Positions 60,592-64,000 of a stretch of 64,000 nucleotides of DNA are shown here, piece by piece. Position numbers and translations under genes: made by a program. The first letter of the stretch is position 1. Each line of letters begins with the position of its first letter. The notes below the pieces were generated by a model that ran no database searches, had not been told where the DNA came from, and saw only the letters and a list, made by a program, of their open reading frames with translations. The stretch is from Pteria penguin. Taxonomy: Eukaryota > Mollusca > Bivalvia > Pterioida > Pteriidae. Where the stretch lies: assembly GCA_035048485.1 (NCBI GenBank), contig CM068583.1:49070790-49134789 (forward strand), written 5' to 3'.

Positions 60592-60910
60592 AAGCTGTAT
60601 TTGTGAAATATGAATGCCCCAGGCCACACCTTTGTCAGTGTAAGCTGTTATCCCAAAGTTAGGTCAAACTCCAAGGTCATGAGGTAAAACATTATTGTAC
60701 CAACAGAAAGGTCTTGTCACAAGGAATACGCATATTAGATATGAAAGCTATACCTCTTACAGCTGAAAAGCTATGTGGAATGTTCATATTTTTGCCACAG
60801 ACAAAAACAGGCCAAAAATCAAAAGCTCCAAAATCAAAGATTAGGAATTTTTTCAAAACAGTCTATATTGTTGTTTGTAGGTTTGTCAACCGAATAAAGA
60901 AAGGGACATG
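60592..60910 (+). repeat. Repeat related to family B
   Basis: ACAAGCTGTATTTGTGAAAT, CCAAGGTCATGAGGTAAAAC and a GACAAAAACAGG block give the same overall layout as family B. The short plus-strand open frame here is repeat sequence. Confidence 0.5.
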
Positions 60911-63900
60911 TAAAGGGTAAAAGGAAGATAAAGTCTTCTTGAAGTTTTTTTTATCAATTAAAGTTCTTAAAGTCATGCTACACATTTAAAATATGATAGA
61001 TAAAAAATATATAGTTTAAATGACATTAGAATTAAGTTTTCATCTAACATTTGTCCACAAACAATATCTATATCAAATAAAGATGATTATTACATCTTAT
61101 TATCACTAGTTGTATATTAAAACAATGTTACTGAATACAATAAACAAATGTGTATTTCTACAGTTCTAATAAGTGGCATCTTTATATAAAGGGAAAAGTG
61201 GGAAAAAAGTAAAATTGAAAACATTTAACAAAACAATTGATTCAATATCTCACATACAGATATTGGCAAGTGATTTCTCAATGGTCATAAATAAAAATAA
61301 CACCTAACAATAACTGTCATATTAAGCATAGACTAGAGTGATGACTAGAAAGACTTGATGATCAAACCTATGGCTCAAGGTAATGACATTTTTGGGAGAA
61401 TGAAAACATATTTCTTGTGCTAATTGCCCTCTTAAATAAACATGTGCAGGCATATTTTTTTCTCATTTTTGGATTTTTTAGCATTGTAACTATGTCACAT
61501 TTTTATTGATCATGTTGCCAAGGAAGAAATGATCAAGTCCCTCTGAATGCTGTACATGTGCAAATGATAAAACTCACATAGAGTATTAGTAAGATAATGG
61601 ATATTCCAGACAAAGAAGCTGTAACTATATATACAATGTAAGAAACCTGGATATATCCCATGTTTTATACCTTAACACCACTTTCAACACACTATATAAG
61701 CCTGAAGTGAGCTCTTCACTAAAGTCATATAAAATATAAGTGATTTACAATAAACTTCAATTTATCTCAATGTCATGTCTTTCATTATATTGATATGACA
61801 TGAATTGTTTAACAAGAATTCCTTCAGACCCATGCCAAAACTAGAAAAACATTAAATTGTCAAACATCAAATTTCATCTAGAAAAGTAAACTGAATTGCA
61901 AAATAATGTGTTTTACAATTTCTGGCCTTAAACTCTCCCCCGTTAATGTATACAGAAAATGAAGTTTTGCAAGTCTGAAAAAAGCAAAGTGGATTTCTTT
62001 TTATTTTTGCATAAACCCTGCAATACACATGAGAGTGGAATTCTAGTGGTTATTCAAATACAGAAAAATGCCAGACTAGATGAAATAATAACAATAGATT
62101 AAAGACATATTCAAACTGTAACAAAAAATCTATAACATGTGTCATGACAATTAAATAAAAACTTAAGAATAATACTTAGCTTGTGTTTACACATTATAAT
62201 ACTATAAAACAATAACAAGACAAATGGTTCAAGACTGAAAATTACAGTAAAATCACAACTACTGTTAAGTAACCTATTCATTATCTAAAATGTTGCATTT
62301 AATTAACCCTTACTACTCATGTATGTATAGTATACACCTTACACATAATGATATTACATGTTCTATAAAATCAGAAGATTAATATGACTGATTGAAACAT
62401 TATAATTATAAAAGAAATTCAGGAAATTTAAAAAATCAGGATAATGTTCACCATTAGACAAATGAATGGTCCAGCCAAACAATAAAATGGCAGTAAATAA
62501 ATTTGCAATATGTTGAAATACTCCTCCCTTTTCAACCACTCTCAATAGAGATTAATCTTAACTAAATGTATGGAAATCCTCATTTTAGTTAAAACATGAT
62601 TCCCATGCTTTCCCTTAGAAGTACATTGTATGTGTAACATAATATAAGCTACTTTCTTTACTTATCTCTCTCTAAATCATGTTTGCACCATTTTTCAAAA
62701 GGCTAAAATTTAAAAACAACATGCTTTAAACAATACTTTATAATAAGTAATCTACTAAAACTAATACAATTCTAATACTAACTACAATAAACATTTACAA
62801 TACTAACATGCATGAGAACATCATATGGCTACCATCCATGCTTATCATTCCAACTCAGTCACATTTTTCTCACATCTAGGTTATTTTTTTCTTATTTAAA
62901 ATCTCAACTGATGTGCTATTTATCAGAGTAATTATTTTTCTAATGACATTTGACATGACATATATATGAAAACATAGACTTCATTTCCTGCACCAATACA
63001 GAGAGCAGTCATCACTATCATTACCAAAACCTTGCTGTGGAAAACGAGAAAAATTGCCTGTGTTACAAATTTGCTAAAAAGAAAAATCTCTTAAAAAGAA
63101 ATACACATTGAAACATAAAAAGTTGTCAATTAATACCTAAAGATGAAACGATTGTAAAAGTTAATCAAATAATCATAATTATGATACCTATAGCATGTGG
63201 ATGACACTGAATAAGCTGTAATTCATGGTTTTGACCATTCTGACTAAAGTTTGTTAATATCATTTCATACAAATAATTACAGATTTTCAAAGCTTCTCAA
63301 TTATCGGCATTCTAATAAATATAACCCACTAATTAGAAAACAATATATAAATTTCACATATCACATCCTACTTTCTTTTCATTACAAGAAATTTTAGCTT
63401 AAAAAACTGCTCTTTACAATACTAAATTCATAATTACAATAAATTAATGATGTTGAAAATATGGAGTTTCTAACAAATAAAAATGAATAATGATCACTGC
63501 TGAATCTTTGTTATGCAATACATGTACAAGTACATAATTAATAAAAGTACATTTCATGTTTCAATCTTGAGTATGCCTTACTCACTATTTAGTTAGCTAT
63601 GACTAAATGCACACAATACTTCATTTACCAGATTTTCAGTTGTATGTACCATACTTCTAAAAATTTCATTATAGAGGACTTCTCACATCTAATGTTATTT
63701 GTCATGTCTGTTTCTCTTTGTCTCCTTGACTTGTTAGTAAATCATAACACACAACACAAACCAATACTGTTTCTTTCTGGGCTTCAGGTGCTGGATGAAA
63801 AACAGTAGACAATGTGATATTAATAAAACTAAATCAATGAAATAGAACAAAACTTGTAAGAAGACAACAGAGCTTGCTGGTCAACCAAATTTAATTAGCA

Positions 63901-64000
63901 AAAGCTTTTTGTAAGTAGATCAATCTTCAAGGTCGAGGTCAAAATGTAAAACATTTTGATACATAATCAAAGGTTTCCTTACATGGAATACATACATGAA
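60911..64000. other. AT-rich region, no gene recognised
   Basis: Very AT-rich DNA with short frames only, no splice-bounded coding stretch and no clear repeat apart from an AAGGTCGAGGTCA motif at 63930. It could be 3' UTR or intron of a gene beyond the right edge. Confidence 0.5.

Noticed and set aside
63599..63808. 69-codon plus frame at the right edge
   Set aside because: AT-rich, no homology, splice sites or supporting context.

Overview
The window is animal nuclear DNA, AT-rich and intron-rich. Small exons (29-430 bp) with GT-AG borders sit in kilobase introns packed with minisatellites, tRNA-derived SINEs and DNA-transposon fossils. The dispersed repeats, including a family opening with AACAAGAGGCCCAAGTGGGC and others rich in TCAAGGTCA, look to me like those of bivalve molluscs. 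That is a judgement from memory; no species is claimed.

Two host genes can be read exon by exon, both on the minus strand. (1) 292-19145 is the 5' part of a RIG-I-like receptor (RIG-I/MDA5 type). Nine coding exons in continuous phase give 531 residues: two N-terminal CARDs, a long acidic and coiled-coil linker, and the start of the helicase (APTGSGKT motif). The gene runs off the left edge. A possible non-coding first exon near 24.4 kb has ISRE-like and kappaB-like sites upstream. (2) 34749-54669 is a complete nine-exon LMAN2/VIP36-type lectin of 336 residues, from signal peptide to a C-terminal KRFY tail.

Layout: 0.3-19.1 kb holds the receptor exons. A 6.87-kb PIF/Harbinger transposon (7873-14740, CTG target duplication) sits in one intron, 26 bp from a splice acceptor. 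Its nuclease gene is broken. Its Myb/SANT-like partner gene is largely readable but damaged in its first exon. 19.4-24.5 kb holds a 39-bp minisatellite, a dead Tc1-like transposase and repeats. 24.5-34.7 kb is intergenic and repeat-rich. 34.7-54.7 kb is the lectin gene, with a 3.3-kb 49-bp minisatellite in its last intron and remnants of hAT-like and zinc-finger elements in others. 54.7-64 kb holds a tRNA-like sequence, a 228-bp MITE, SINE heads and then unremarkable AT-rich DNA.

The two host genes belong to different processes (cytosolic viral RNA sensing; glycoprotein sorting in the secretory pathway) and nothing suggests shared function. The most unusual items are the Harbinger insertion crowding a receptor splice site, the candidate immune promoter, two roughly 65-bp retroposons with long target duplications, and a MITE with self-palindromic ends. 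All calls come from reading the sequence; no search was run.
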